A DNA stretch of 42,517 nucleotides from a virus (IMGVR_UViG_3300046522_000201:1-42517); one strand, 5' to 3'. Positions 1 to 6,932 are shown, numbered from the stretch's first letter. Made by a program: numbers and translations. Notes: generated by a model not told the origin, from the letters alone.

Positions 1-204
1 TGCTTATCGATGCAGTCGAGGCAGATTCGGTATTCACCCCAAAAGCTGCGGTCGACCAGGGCTCGCTCATATCGGTGCCGCTGCCCCTTAGTGATTGCGT
101 GGTCTTGCTTACCGTCTAGGCTGAAGCACACGTGTTCCTTAGCCGCGGTGCGGATCGCTACCGTGCGGCAGGACAGGTCGGCTTCCTCGCCGAAAAACGG
201 ATCG
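1..204. repeat. Terminal direct repeat, left copy (circular overlap)
   Basis: Bases 1..204 match 42314..42517 with one difference: G at 77, A at 42390. Nothing in the repeat resembles a transposon end. It cuts through a minus-strand gene that reads intact only when the two ends are joined. I infer a circular molecule of about 42,313 bp reported with an assembly overlap; a true terminal redundancy of the virion is the alternative. Confidence 0.9.
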
Positions 205-239
205 GTGCCGATGTACTCCTCGTCGTTATGGCGCGCCAT
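1..239 (-). CDS. Small Cys-containing phage protein (continues across the window ends)
   Basis: The start codon at 239 overlaps the stop of the upstream gene (TGATG). The frame is open to base 1. Joined through the repeat it ends at the equivalent of 42295, giving 85 residues. Cys38 (HVC) and a C73-x2-C76 pair (ICLDC) with an intervening KGQRHRYE stretch resemble small zinc-ribbon-like phage proteins, usually of the form CxxC..(30 aa)..CxxC. Here the first pair is incomplete: Cys24 and His36 are possible substitutes. The single difference between the two copies of the repeat changes codon 55, His in this copy and Tyr in the right-hand copy. It belongs to the leftward early operon. Function unknown. 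Confidence 0.7.
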   Translation of the reverse strand, partial: MARHNDEEYIGTDPFFGEEADLSCRTVAIRTAAKEHVCFSLDGKQDHAITKGQRHRYERALVDRSFWGEYRICLDCIDK

Positions 240-574
240 CACGTACTCCCTTTTTCTGGGCGGGCCTGCCGGTCGCCGTCGAACTCGCCCGCTTTGCATC
301 GCAGGAAGATATTCAAGCGCACATCCTCAGGCTTCGCGTCGAGCCTGTAGACGGCAGGGATCATGCGCTCGACCATGGCATTGCTGTTGCGTTGCTCCTC
401 AGTGTTGCTGACGTACTGCGCGCGCAACTGCGACGCCACGGCCGCCTGCGGGATGCCCGCCGCCTTGTGCTCGGCGATGTTTGCGGCCAACTCGGCCAGG
501 CCGGTGCACTGGTCGGCAGCAGCTGCCGGCAGGGCCAGCAGCGCGGCTGCTGCGATTGCGATGACGTGCTTCAT
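239..574 (-). CDS. Small secreted or periplasmic protein
   Basis: A 111-residue protein. Residues 1-20 form a classic Sec signal peptide (MKHVIAIAAAALLALPAAAA) with likely cleavage after AAA/ADQC. The mature part is mostly helical with two cysteines (DQCTG and FLRCKAG) that could form a disulfide. Its start overlaps the stop of the preceding gene (ATGA) and its stop overlaps the next start. I do not recognise a family with a known job. An exported protein inside an early phage operon is unusual; possible roles are surface or exclusion functions, which is inference only. Confidence 0.75.
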   Translation of the reverse strand: MKHVIAIAAAALLALPAAAADQCTGLAELAANIAEHKAAGIPQAAVASQLRAQYVSNTEEQRNSNAMVERMIPAVYRLDAKPEDVRLNIFLRCKAGEFDGDRQARPEKGST

Positions 575-1704
575 TTGACTGATCCTTCGGTGTTAGGGGT
601 TGCCGGAGCGGCGGACGGCTTGTTGGCGTTGAGGCGGTCAAGGCGGTCGATCTCAGCCAGGATCAGGGCGCCGGCTTTAACGAGGTTGCGGCGGTCGTCG
701 GCGGGCTTCCACCAGCCGCCATCCCAAGGCCAGTCGTTGGGGATTCGCTCAGGGCCGGTGCAATCGCCGTAGGTGGCGTAGCAGGCGGCAGCAAACGAGA
801 GTTCGCCCCCGTCGTACTGGTCGTCGTTCTCAGGCGTCCAGCCTTCCTGCTCGACCTGACGGCGGCGCTCGGCCAGCACATCTCGCGCGGCTTGGGTCTG
901 ATCGTCTGCCGGTGCCGCTGCGCTCTCGGTAGACGCAGCAAGTGCCTTGTACCGTTCGATGCAGGCGTCAGCAGCTTTCAGTTTCTCGGACACTTCGCAG
1001 TAGGCGACGTACCACTTGCTCGGGTGCTCTTCTTTTACCGCTACCAGTGCGCCGCCCACAGCAGGCAAGACAGGCTTGGCGGGATGGGTGGCGAACATGC
1101 GGCGCGCCTCGGCGCGAATGTCGTTCATGACGACGCGGCGGGTGCGGTGGTCGCCCAGCAGCGGCGTGTTTCCGTACTCGCGCACCAGCTTTTCGAGATC
1201 ATCAGCCGCTTGCACTGCGCTGCCCGCCGCCTCGACAGCCTGGTCAGCCAGGGCAGAGCGCAGCACTCCGATCGCTGCGGGTACCGCCAGCGGCACCTTC
1301 GTGGAATCCAGTTCGGCCAGCATGTCCGCAGCGATCGTCGCTGCCCTGGCCAGTCCCGCTTCCGGGCAACCGGCGGCGTGCCGGGCGTCAGCCCGTGCAT
1401 GGCATGCGCTGCAGCGGAAGCCCGTCGACGTGGTCAGGGCTTGATCGTTCGGCGTGATCGCAGGTGCAGGGTCGCCAGGCAGAGTGTGGGCCTGAGCCTT
1501 CGACAACAGCCACTCTTCCCCCTCGTCGGACGCATCGAAATAGGCCTGATCCTCAGTCACCTCTTCGGTAGCCGGGAAAGCACCGCCACCGACTTCTATC
1601 CCAGCTTCGAGCAGCTGGAGTTTCCACCCACCGCCGACACTCTGATCGCGTGGAGTGATCATGTACGAGTAGTGTGGCGCGTTGGTATTCACCTTTTCCA
1701 TCAC
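571..1704 (-). CDS. Phage hypothetical protein with conserved C-terminal WPW/WWKP domain
   Basis: A 377-residue protein. The C-terminal ~95 residues (about 268-360) carry a motif set seen in many phage proteins: ERRRQVEQEGWTPENDDQ, AAACYA, WPWDGGWWKP, then RRNLVKAGALILAEIDRLDR. That domain has no role I can name. Residues ~90-115 hold a CxxC...H...C cluster (RCSACHARADARHAAGC) that could bind zinc. The middle is low-complexity, Ala-rich and helical, so the protein may be a mosaic of two phage modules. It overlaps its neighbours on both sides by ATGA junctions, which suggests translational coupling in the leftward early operon. Confidence 0.75.
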   Translation of the reverse strand: MMEKVNTNAPHYSYMITPRDQSVGGGWKLQLLEAGIEVGGGAFPATEEVTEDQAYFDASDEGEEWLLSKAQAHTLPGDPAPAITPNDQALTTSTGFRCSACHARADARHAAGCPEAGLARAATIAADMLAELDSTKVPLAVPAAIGVLRSALADQAVEAAGSAVQAADDLEKLVREYGNTPLLGDHRTRRVVMNDIRAEARRMFATHPAKPVLPAVGGALVAVKEEHPSKWYVAYCEVSEKLKAADACIERYKALAASTESAAAPADDQTQAARDVLAERRRQVEQEGWTPENDDQYDGGELSFAAACYATYGDCTGPERIPNDWPWDGGWWKPADDRRNLVKAGALILAEIDRLDRLNANKPSAAPATPNTEGSVK

Positions 1705-2501
1705 GCAGCCTCCTGCTGACCACCGTGCATCTGCGGAGTCGGCGCCGGCGTGCTCGAATTGAAGTTGCCCATGTCCAGGCCGTGCAGCAAGTAGTGGCGG
1801 AATGCCTCGACGCCGCCATGGGCAACCTCGTGCAGCACGGCGTGATAGAACTCGATCGCTCGGGCGGGCGGGACGTCAATCACGGTGAAGCGGCGGCAGC
1901 ACATGTCCAGTGGCAGGAAGTCGGCTGCGTGGCTCAGGTAGATGAAGTTGAGCGTGTTTGGGACGGTGCGCGCTTCCCGGCCGCGGCTCTCGATGGTCAC
2001 GGAGTTGTTCGTGATGTATGACTTCATTCGGGCGAGGTGCCGCGGTGACACTGGACCTTCGACGATGACCAGGCCGCCGTCACTGGCCCAGTCGTTGAAG
2101 ACGTTGTGCAGCTGGTCGGCGCGAATCCAGGGCGCGTCGTCATTGAAGAGCTGTGCGACGACGTACTTCAGGAAAAGGCGCTTTCCGGAGTGGCGGCCGC
2201 CATTGAAGATCAGCGCGGTCGACATCTTGGCGCGAGGGTTGCGCAGCTGGTAGGCCAGCCAGCGGCACAGCCAGATGCGCATGTTCTCGTCCCAGTCGAC
2301 CAGGTGCGAGAGCAGGGCCATGATGTTCCCGAATGGAGCAGGGCTGGTGTCGACCGGGGTCAGGCATGTGCGCTGCAGGCCTGCGCGGATGCTCCGGACA
2401 GCTTCTACAACGATCGCTGACCAGCGGCGTACTCCAGCGACGAATACGGCGATGCTGCCGGCGAATTGTTCTTCTATTTTTTTCATGTCGGTCCTGTTCA
2501 T
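1701..2501 (-). CDS. Degenerate SF3-helicase-like (DUF5906-type) protein
   Basis: A 266-residue protein resembling the C-terminal NTPase part of phage/plasmid primase-helicases. Residues ~70-200 show the order expected for that fold: a P-loop-like GGRHSGKR, the sequence WIRADQLHNVFNDWASDGGLVIVEG in the Walker B position (positions ~127-151), KSYITNNSVTIESRGR as sensor/polar region, and RRFTVIDV near the end. The P-loop lacks the Ser/Thr that should follow GK (Arg is there), so ATP hydrolysis is doubtful. No primase domain is present. A full primase/helicase is encoded at 7597..10125, so this may be a regulatory relic or an accessory. ATGA overlaps on both sides. Confidence 0.6.
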   Translation of the reverse strand: MNRTDMKKIEEQFAGSIAVFVAGVRRWSAIVVEAVRSIRAGLQRTCLTPVDTSPAPFGNIMALLSHLVDWDENMRIWLCRWLAYQLRNPRAKMSTALIFNGGRHSGKRLFLKYVVAQLFNDDAPWIRADQLHNVFNDWASDGGLVIVEGPVSPRHLARMKSYITNNSVTIESRGREARTVPNTLNFIYLSHAADFLPLDMCCRRFTVIDVPPARAIEFYHAVLHEVAHGGVEAFRHYLLHGLDMGNFNSSTPAPTPQMHGGQQEAA

Positions 2502-2773
2502 AGCTCTCTCGGGATTCTCGGGGTGGGTAAATTGTTCGAAATCAGGGGCCAGTCGTTGTGCTGCTTGATCCAGGGTGCTCGGCCCTCGGCCAGCTCGACC
2601 AATGCGGCCGTGTTCTCCTGCAGCTCGCCGGCGAGCGCGGGCATCGGGTCAAATCCGAGCCGGATGCTCGCGGCCCGCTTTTTCCAGAAGTCGATGCTCT
2701 CCGACAGATCGCGGCGATCCTTGATAAGGGCGCGGACGATCCCACTGATTGCGCCCTCGCTGAACGCAGTCAT
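2498..2773 (-). CDS. Small hypothetical early protein
   Basis: A 91-residue, mostly alpha-helical, charged protein (IVRALIKDRRDLSESIDFWKKRA), without signal peptide or cysteines. No family recognised. It is tightly coupled: its start overlaps the stop of the ParB-like gene and its stop overlaps the next start, both as ATGA. A helper of the ParB-like or helicase-like neighbours is possible from position alone. Confidence 0.65.
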   Translation of the reverse strand: MTAFSEGAISGIVRALIKDRRDLSESIDFWKKRAASIRLGFDPMPALAGELQENTAALVELAEGRAPWIKQHNDWPLISNNLPTPRIPREL

Positions 2774-4758
2774 GCCGCGGCCGCAGGGTCGGTCAAACAG
2801 CTGCTAGAAGTCGGGTACGGCCATGAGGTGCCGGCGTATGCCGCTGCCGGCGCCTTCCCGTCCGCCACGGCGTCCAGCTCGGCTTGCTTGGCTGTGCGCC
2901 AAATGCCGCCATATGGGACGTAACCGAGTCGCTCAGCGACCTCCACGAACTCGGCCGCCAGGCCGTCGGTGCCGCGGGCGATGACGGCTCTGGCCAGGTC
3001 GTTGATCCGACCGCCGTTTTGTTGAATGAATTCCACCAGGTGATGCCGCTTCATGGACGAGACATCGATCCAGTCCGCCGGCAGGGGCTGCGGGGCTGCA
3101 GGTGCGGCTGGGGTAGCCTGTGCCGTTTTCTTCGTGGCAGGCTTCTTCTTGTCTTTTTTCGCCTGGGCCTCGGCGTCGACCTCAGCACGGATCCTCTTCG
3201 CGTCGACCTTGGTCCGTGCTGCAAAGGCGAGCATGTTCTCGGGCTTCGATTTCGACTCGGTATAGACGTTGATCTCGAGCTCCCGGCACAGCGAACAGTC
3301 GCGAATGAACTGGTTCAACTGGGCAGGGGTGAGCGCGTCGACGGCCGCCTTGATGTTCGCGCGGCGTGGATAATCGAATGTTGCCTCAGTCCAGCCATAC
3401 AGTTCGATCAGGAATTTGGTCGGGATCGTTCCCCATGGCAGGTTCTCGAACATCTGCACGGCGACCAGGCGAAGATCGTCGTTGACCAGGTTCATCATCA
3501 AGGACGCATCGTGCATCGCGCGCAGCAGGCGCTTCCGGTACTCGCGCTCGAGCTTGGCCGCAGCCTCCATCTCGCGCTCGCGCGCGCTGCTCGAGGTGAC
3601 CTTTTCCGGTACCGGCAACCCTTTCGCCTGGAGAGCCGGGCCCAGCACGTCCATCTGGATCACGTAATGAAGCGAATTGTCGTGCGGGCTTATTAGTAGC
3701 GTCGGCTGCGGCAGTTTCGTACCAAGCATCTGGCGGTACGTGCGGTGCTTTTTGTCTGACCAAACTTCCTTGTCGACGGAAACAAATCCGCCTTTGAGGT
3801 CGCTGTAATAGGTAGGCATGACCTTTTTGGCAGCATCGCCTGACAGGACTGCAGTGCCAGCTTCTTCCGCCTCCAGCTTGGTACGCTCGACGTGGCGTTC
3901 GCCCTTGGCCTTGAAGCAGGATGGGTCAGTGCAAACGTCTGCACTTATGTCGGCAAATACTTCCGGCTGGTTGCCGGCTCGCTTCGGGCACGTAGTGCAA
4001 GGTCCGGCTGCCGGCAGCAGAGTCGCATCGATGATCTCGAACACGGCCTTTTTCAGGTCGAGCATGTAATTCGACTCGATGTGCCTGGCGGCCGCACGGA
4101 AAGACATGGTGCCTTGCCATCCGCCCGTGATCTCCAGTACGCATTTCTCCTGCAGGGCTTTCACAGGAATGCGAGCGATAAGCAGGGCGATCGACGCTGA
4201 GATCTTGTTTTCGAAGAATTCGTCGCGCGCCAAGTTGGTCAAGGCGCACAGCTTCAACCGGCCATAGATGTACGAGCGGCTCTTGCTGACCTCCTCGGCC
4301 AGCTGGTCGGCGTTATACCCGTGCTGCTGCATCAGCAGCTGGTAGCCCTCCGCCTCCTCGATCGGGTGAGGGTCTTCGCGCTGCAGGTTCTCGAGGATGC
4401 GGATCTTCGCCGCGTCCAGGTCGCTCAGGTTGCGGCACAGGGCCGGGATCGTGGCAAGGCCTGCGATGATCGAGGCGCGGTAGCGGCGCTCGCCGGCGAC
4501 GATCTCGTATTCCTCCGGCGCCTCGACTGTCGGCGTGACCGGGCGGATCAGGATCGGCTGGGCGACGCCCATCGCCTCGATGCTGGCGGCCAGTTCCTGC
4601 AGCGCGGCCTCATTGAATCGCTTGCGGTTGTCGGGCGAGCGGCGCATGCGCGCCAGTTCGTACAGCCCGTACACGCCCTGGTCGGTGACGAGCTCGTCGG
4701 CGACGATGCGTTGTTCGGTCGGCACCGATGCCGCGATGTCAGTAGTAATGGTAGTCAT
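2770..4758 (-). CDS. ParB/RepB/Spo0J-family DNA-binding protein
   Basis: A 662-residue protein. The N-terminal ParB domain covers residues ~35-130, with the CTP-binding motif GERRYR at 89-94 and the ENLQRED..PIEEAEGY signature at 123-139. A helix-turn-helix follows (DQLAEEVSKSRSYIYGRLKL, 151-170). ParB proteins bind a palindromic parS site and slide as CTP-dependent clamps. A Cys cluster (CTTC at 254-257, CTDPSC at 276-281) may bind zinc. The long C-terminal half is helical with a Lys/Ala/Pro-rich linker (~530-560). At 662 residues it is about twice the size of chromosomal ParB. No ParA ATPase gene is visible anywhere in the circle, so a classical partition role is doubtful; gene regulation or a packaging/replication role are alternatives. 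First large gene of the leftward operon. Confidence 0.88.
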   Translation of the reverse strand: MTTITTDIAASVPTEQRIVADELVTDQGVYGLYELARMRRSPDNRKRFNEAALQELAASIEAMGVAQPILIRPVTPTVEAPEEYEIVAGERRYRASIIAGLATIPALCRNLSDLDAAKIRILENLQREDPHPIEEAEGYQLLMQQHGYNADQLAEEVSKSRSYIYGRLKLCALTNLARDEFFENKISASIALLIARIPVKALQEKCVLEITGGWQGTMSFRAAARHIESNYMLDLKKAVFEIIDATLLPAAGPCTTCPKRAGNQPEVFADISADVCTDPSCFKAKGERHVERTKLEAEEAGTAVLSGDAAKKVMPTYYSDLKGGFVSVDKEVWSDKKHRTYRQMLGTKLPQPTLLISPHDNSLHYVIQMDVLGPALQAKGLPVPEKVTSSSAREREMEAAAKLEREYRKRLLRAMHDASLMMNLVNDDLRLVAVQMFENLPWGTIPTKFLIELYGWTEATFDYPRRANIKAAVDALTPAQLNQFIRDCSLCRELEINVYTESKSKPENMLAFAARTKVDAKRIRAEVDAEAQAKKDKKKPATKKTAQATPAAPAAPQPLPADWIDVSSMKRHHLVEFIQQNGGRINDLARAVIARGTDGLAAEFVEVAERLGYVPYGGIWRTAKQAELDAVADGKAPAAAYAGTSWPYPTSSSCLTDPAAAA
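3929..3944. repeat. 16-bp palindrome, copy in the ParB-like gene
   Basis: GTGCAAACGTCTGCAC, one mismatch to the palindrome at 21456, in the stretch coding the Cys cluster of the ParB-like protein. Confidence 0.75.
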
Positions 4759-5129
4759 GCGTGCTCCAGGCTAGGTTTCCGTGTCTTCTTTGGCGGCTTG
4801 CCGGTATGTGCAGCGTTGGGGGTGTAGAACCCGATGTCGAACTCGGCGCCAGGCACGCGGATATGCGCCAGCCAGCCCGTGAAACCTGGCCTCGGCTGAA
4901 GAGGGGCTCGAGCTGGCTGGGAAACGTCATAGCCGCGGGCGCGCATCAGGTCGAAGACGCGTGGGAGGTCGAGTTGACGGCAATCGGTCGACACGTCGGT
5001 CGGCGAGCAACCCATCGAAGCGCAGAACGCGTTCAACGCAGCTAGGTCGCGTGCGGCCTCCAGCGCGCAGTGCAGCTCGCCAGTACCAAGCGGCGTAGCC
5101 CGAGCAGGTAATCGAGTGGCCGTGGTCAT
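4755..5129 (-). CDS. Hypothetical early protein
   Basis: A 124-residue soluble protein of unknown function, with ATGA overlaps to both neighbours. The middle (LDLPRVFDLMRARGYDVSQPA, ~53-73) could form a small helical DNA-binding-like fold. It is followed by WLAHIRVPGAEFDIGFYT, a beta-rich stretch, and a basic Lys/Pro tail. This may be a small winged-helix-type protein, but that is only a shape argument. Confidence 0.65.
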   Translation of the reverse strand: MTTATRLPARATPLGTGELHCALEAARDLAALNAFCASMGCSPTDVSTDCRQLDLPRVFDLMRARGYDVSQPARAPLQPRPGFTGWLAHIRVPGAEFDIGFYTPNAAHTGKPPKKTRKPSLEHA

Positions 5130-5269
5130 GCTGGCCTCACGGTAATCCCGCAGGGCTGGTCTCCTTGCGCTTCAGCTGCCGACTCGTGCGCAAGGGCCGC
5201 TGAATGCGCAATGGCGTAGTAAGACAGGTGTTCGGTTTCGGTCCGGACCGTTACATAAAAGCAGCGCAT
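5126..5269 (-). CDS. 47-residue phage protein, first gene of leftward operon
   Basis: Starts MRCFYVTVRTETEHLSYYAI and ends GITVRPA, with the stop overlapping the next start (ATGA). Small proteins with an N-terminal MR-x-F-x-VTVRT and a C-terminal V-x-VRPA are common early genes in related phages, which supports a real gene despite the size. A purine-rich GGGGGA ribosome site precedes the ATG at 5269, and the putative leftward promoter lies just upstream. Function unknown; the alternating pattern predicts a small beta-alpha-beta fold. Confidence 0.75.
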   Translation of the reverse strand: MRCFYVTVRTETEHLSYYAIAHSAALAHESAAEAQGDQPCGITVRPA

Positions 5270-5275
5270 GCTTTC

Positions 5276-5293
5276 CCCCGCAAAAGTGAATAG
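5276..5293. promoter_or_regulatory. Possible third left operator (weak)
   Basis: The right half TGAATAG (5287-5293) matches the operator half-site exactly; the left half matches only at its outer C and at CA. It sits 23 bp from the neighbouring site, the same step as between the other operators. It would lie in the leader of the leftward transcript. Confidence 0.35.
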
Positions 5294-5297
5294 GGGA

Positions 5298-5325
5298 ACT
5301 ATACACGAATGAATAGATGATGCAA
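5298..5325 (-). promoter_or_regulatory. Leftward early promoter (PL-like)
   Basis: On the minus strand, TTGCAT (5325-5320) and TATAGT (5303-5298) are separated by 16 bp. The hexamers are identical to those of the cI promoter. The predicted start is near 5291, leaving a ~20-nt leader before the ATG at 5269. The -10 box overlaps the operator at 5299..5316, so repressor binding should shut it off. Confidence 0.7.
5299..5316. promoter_or_regulatory. Left operator site 1 (CI/Cro-like)
   Basis: CTATACACGAATGAATAG fits the dyad CTATnCAnnnnTGnATAG at every conserved position. The same 18-bp element occurs at 6509..6526 in inverted orientation. It covers the -10 box of the leftward promoter. Confidence 0.75.
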
Positions 5326-5340
5326 TACGCGAATGGATAA
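5323..5340. promoter_or_regulatory. Left operator site 2 (CI/Cro-like)
   Basis: CAATACGCGAATGGATAA is the same dyad with one outer mismatch in each half. It starts 24 bp after site 1 and overlaps the -35 box of the leftward promoter, the arrangement seen at lambda OL. Confidence 0.65.
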
Positions 5341-5390
5341 ATTGTGGCGTGGGTTATACGTGCGCGTCTGACGTTCGCGAACTGAGGGCG

Positions 5391-5416
5391 AAAAAAAACC
5401 CCGACATGCGGGGTTT
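5391..5416 (-). terminator. Rho-independent terminator of the repressor operon
   Basis: The inverted repeat aaaccccg (5396-5403) / cggggttt (5409-5416) has a 5-nt loop. On the minus strand it is followed by a run of eight U (A-run 5391-5398). It lies just past the gene ending at 5454 and separates the cI transcript from the leftward promoter region. Confidence 0.85.
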
Positions 5417-5453
5417 CCGAGGGGAGTGCCTCTTGGCACGTTGCTGAGCGTTT

Positions 5454-5744
5454 CTAAAACGGGGGCGGCTCATCCCTACAGGGGGGAGGGCTGTTCAGAT
5501 CGATTTCGCGAAACTCCAAGATTTCGAGTTGCATCAGTGCCAGGAGCCGGTGTGTTTGAAACGGAGCGTACGCACGAAAGCCATTTGGCTCGATCGACAC
5601 GAGCATGACGCCGGCCGTTGGGAAGTAGGGTTGTAGTCGCCGGAGCAGCTGGTCTCCAGGTCCTGCCAAGGTGTACATCGAATCAACCAGCCCGATTCCG
5701 ATCGGGGCGCCGTAAGGGTCGATTTCAGCTATCTGAACCCTCAA
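5454..5744 (-). CDS. Hypothetical protein co-transcribed with cI
   Basis: A 96-residue soluble protein of unknown function. Its start overlaps the cI stop (ATGA) and a terminator follows its own stop, so it is the second gene of a two-gene repressor operon and should be made in the lysogen. Features: a beta-rich N-terminus (MRVQIAEIDPYGAPIGIGLVD), a helical middle and a Pro-rich tail (SPPPCRDEPPPF). Superinfection exclusion or repressor modulation are possible only by position. Confidence 0.65.
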   Translation of the reverse strand: MRVQIAEIDPYGAPIGIGLVDSMYTLAGPGDQLLRRLQPYFPTAGVMLVSIEPNGFRAYAPFQTHRLLALMQLEILEFREIDLNSPPPCRDEPPPF

Positions 5745-6445
5745 ATGAAGTCTACTTGCATCCGCACAACGCGGCCTACAATCTCTGTATCTTCCTCGAC
5801 TGGGCGACGGCTGTAGGCCGGTAGTCTATTATCGGACGCCAGGTACCAAATGCCGCTCTCACGCTCCAACCGTTTTACCACTGGCTTGTGGTGATGGTTT
5901 ACTGCGAACAGATCGCCGTCAACAGGCTCGCGATCGCCGGTGTTCACGATGACGACGTCGCCCTCACGCATCGTTGGATACATACTCTGGCCCTTCACTT
6001 TAAGCGCTACCAGTTTTGCCGGGTCCAGGCGCTTGGCATGTACCCAATCTAGCGGCAGGCTTAGGGCAATGCCATCGTCGTATTCGAAATCACCATCAAC
6101 ACCATCCACGCCCGCGTGGAGCACCCGCGTAAGCATCCGCACCCCTACAAACTTCTCACTGTCTTTATCGTCGACCGAGATCCGGAGCATTTGTGCCGGC
6201 GTCTCATCGCTATCCTGTTTCGATGCCCGCTTCATGGGCCCGGTTCCTTCAAACAGCCACTGGAACGCTACGTTGCACGCTTCAGCCAAGGGCTGGACGG
6301 TATGAGCTTCAGGCCCTTTTTTGCCGACCCCTTTGAGAATGCGGTTAATCGTCGGTTGCGGCACGCCTGAAAGACGCGCAAGCGCGTTTTGCGACGGTAT
6401 GCCTGCCGCTTTCATCGCTTCGTCGAGTCTATTCGAGATAGTCAT
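5741..6445 (-). CDS. CI-type phage repressor, S24/LexA-like autopeptidase
   Basis: A 234-residue protein from the ATG at 6445; a longer frame to 6493 exists but would start inside the operator region. The N-terminal helix-turn-helix (XRE type) covers ~residues 5-60 (QNALARLSGVPQPTINRILKG). The C-terminal S24 domain has a cleavage pair Ala111-Gly112 (LHAGVDG), catalytic Ser154 (KGQSMYPT) and Lys191 (VVKRL), all present, so RecA-stimulated self-cleavage and SOS induction are expected. No Shine-Dalgarno precedes the start. The -10 box ends 6 nt before the ATG, so the mRNA is probably leaderless as for lambda cI from PRM. It faces a cro-like gene across three operator-like sites. Confidence 0.92.
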   Translation of the reverse strand: MTISNRLDEAMKAAGIPSQNALARLSGVPQPTINRILKGVGKKGPEAHTVQPLAEACNVAFQWLFEGTGPMKRASKQDSDETPAQMLRISVDDKDSEKFVGVRMLTRVLHAGVDGVDGDFEYDDGIALSLPLDWVHAKRLDPAKLVALKVKGQSMYPTMREGDVVIVNTGDREPVDGDLFAVNHHHKPVVKRLERESGIWYLASDNRLPAYSRRPVEEDTEIVGRVVRMQVDFI

Positions 6446-6451
6446 CTGAAG

Positions 6452-6481
6452 ACTATACGCAGACGTATATGTTGTATGCAA
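6452..6481 (-). promoter_or_regulatory. cI promoter (PRM-like)
   Basis: On the minus strand, TTGCAT (6481-6476) and TATAGT (6457-6452) are separated by 18 bp. Only six nt (CTTCAG) lie between the -10 box and the ATG, so transcription should begin at or next to the start codon. The -10 box overlaps the operator at 6453..6470, which would allow autoregulation. Confidence 0.7.
6453..6470. promoter_or_regulatory. Right operator site nearest cI
   Basis: CTATACGCAGACGTATAT is a near-perfect dyad of the form CTATnCRnnnnYGnATAG with one outer mismatch. It overlaps the cI -10 box. Confidence 0.65.
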
Positions 6482-6485
6482 GTCG

Positions 6486-6503
6486 CTATTCATTTAGGTA
6501 TTG
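6486..6503. promoter_or_regulatory. Right operator, middle site
   Basis: CTATTCATTTAGGTATTG has an exact left half and a right half with two mismatches. It starts 23 bp before the site at 6509 and 33 bp after the site at 6453. Confidence 0.5.
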
Positions 6504-6527
6504 CGCACCTATCCATTCGTGTATAGA
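6501..6527 (+). promoter_or_regulatory. Rightward early promoter (PR-like)
   Basis: The -10 TATAGA is at 6522-6527. A weak -35 (TTGCGC, 6501-6506, 15-bp spacing, or TATTGC two bases upstream at 17 bp) precedes it. The ATG follows the -10 box by eight nt with no ribosome site, so this mRNA too may be leaderless. Confidence 0.55.
6509..6526. promoter_or_regulatory. Right operator site nearest cro
   Basis: CTATCCATTCGTGTATAG fits the consensus at every conserved position. Its reverse complement differs from the left operator at 5299 at one base. It covers the -10 box of the rightward promoter. Confidence 0.75.
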
Positions 6528-6535
6528 CTGCGTGC

Positions 6536-6763
6536 ATGGACAAAGACCCTTCGACCCTTCTCAAAGAGATCAAAAGCGCGACAGGCTGGAGCGAACCCCG
6601 TATTGCAACGGAGCTCGGAACTTCACAGCCCACGGTAAATCGCATTTTGAGAGGTCAACCTGACTGCAAGGTAAAAACCTTTCGCGCAATTACCGCGCTA
6701 CATGCCCGTGCGGTCGAGGGGCCTAACGCCGCTGGGTTTCCCGTCAAGGAAGCGCTGACTTAG
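6536..6763 (+). CDS. Cro-like helix-turn-helix repressor
   Basis: A 75-residue protein, almost entirely one helix-turn-helix: IATELGTSQPTVNRILRG (residues ~24-41) resembles the recognition region of the CI protein (QPTINRILKG), so both probably bind the same operators. It is first in the rightward early transcript, divergent from cI. Small size without an oligomerisation domain and the position fit a Cro role: turning down early promoters and cI. YdaS/CII-type regulators are the alternative. Confidence 0.8.
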   Translation: MDKDPSTLLKEIKSATGWSEPRIATELGTSQPTVNRILRGQPDCKVKTFRAITALHARAVEGPNAAGFPVKEALT

Positions 6764-6830
6764 CGTTAGCGTCAGCTTCCTGCTAATCAAAACTGCTGAG
6801 TTGGCAAGCGAGCCGTGGGATTCGTACGCC

Positions 6831-6854
6831 AAAAAAATTTCCATCAGGAAATTT
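6831..6854 (-). terminator. Possible leftward terminator between cro and the YmfL-like gene
   Basis: AAATTTCC (6835-6842) / GGAAATTT (6847-6854) has a 4-nt loop. On the minus strand the hairpin is followed by U residues from the A-run 6831-6837. The stem is AT-rich, so the strength is uncertain. It could stop antisense transcription into the immunity region. Confidence 0.45.
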
Positions 6855-6932
6855 CCCAGTTGAATTTTGTTTTCGTATTGCAATAGTAGGGGCCTGTTAA
6901 TAAACCGGCAACCACAAGAAAAGGAGTTCACT

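Noticed and set aside
892-1719. 275-residue plus-strand frame
   Set aside because: Antisense to the coupled 377-residue gene; composition is typical of a high-GC shadow frame, with no motif.
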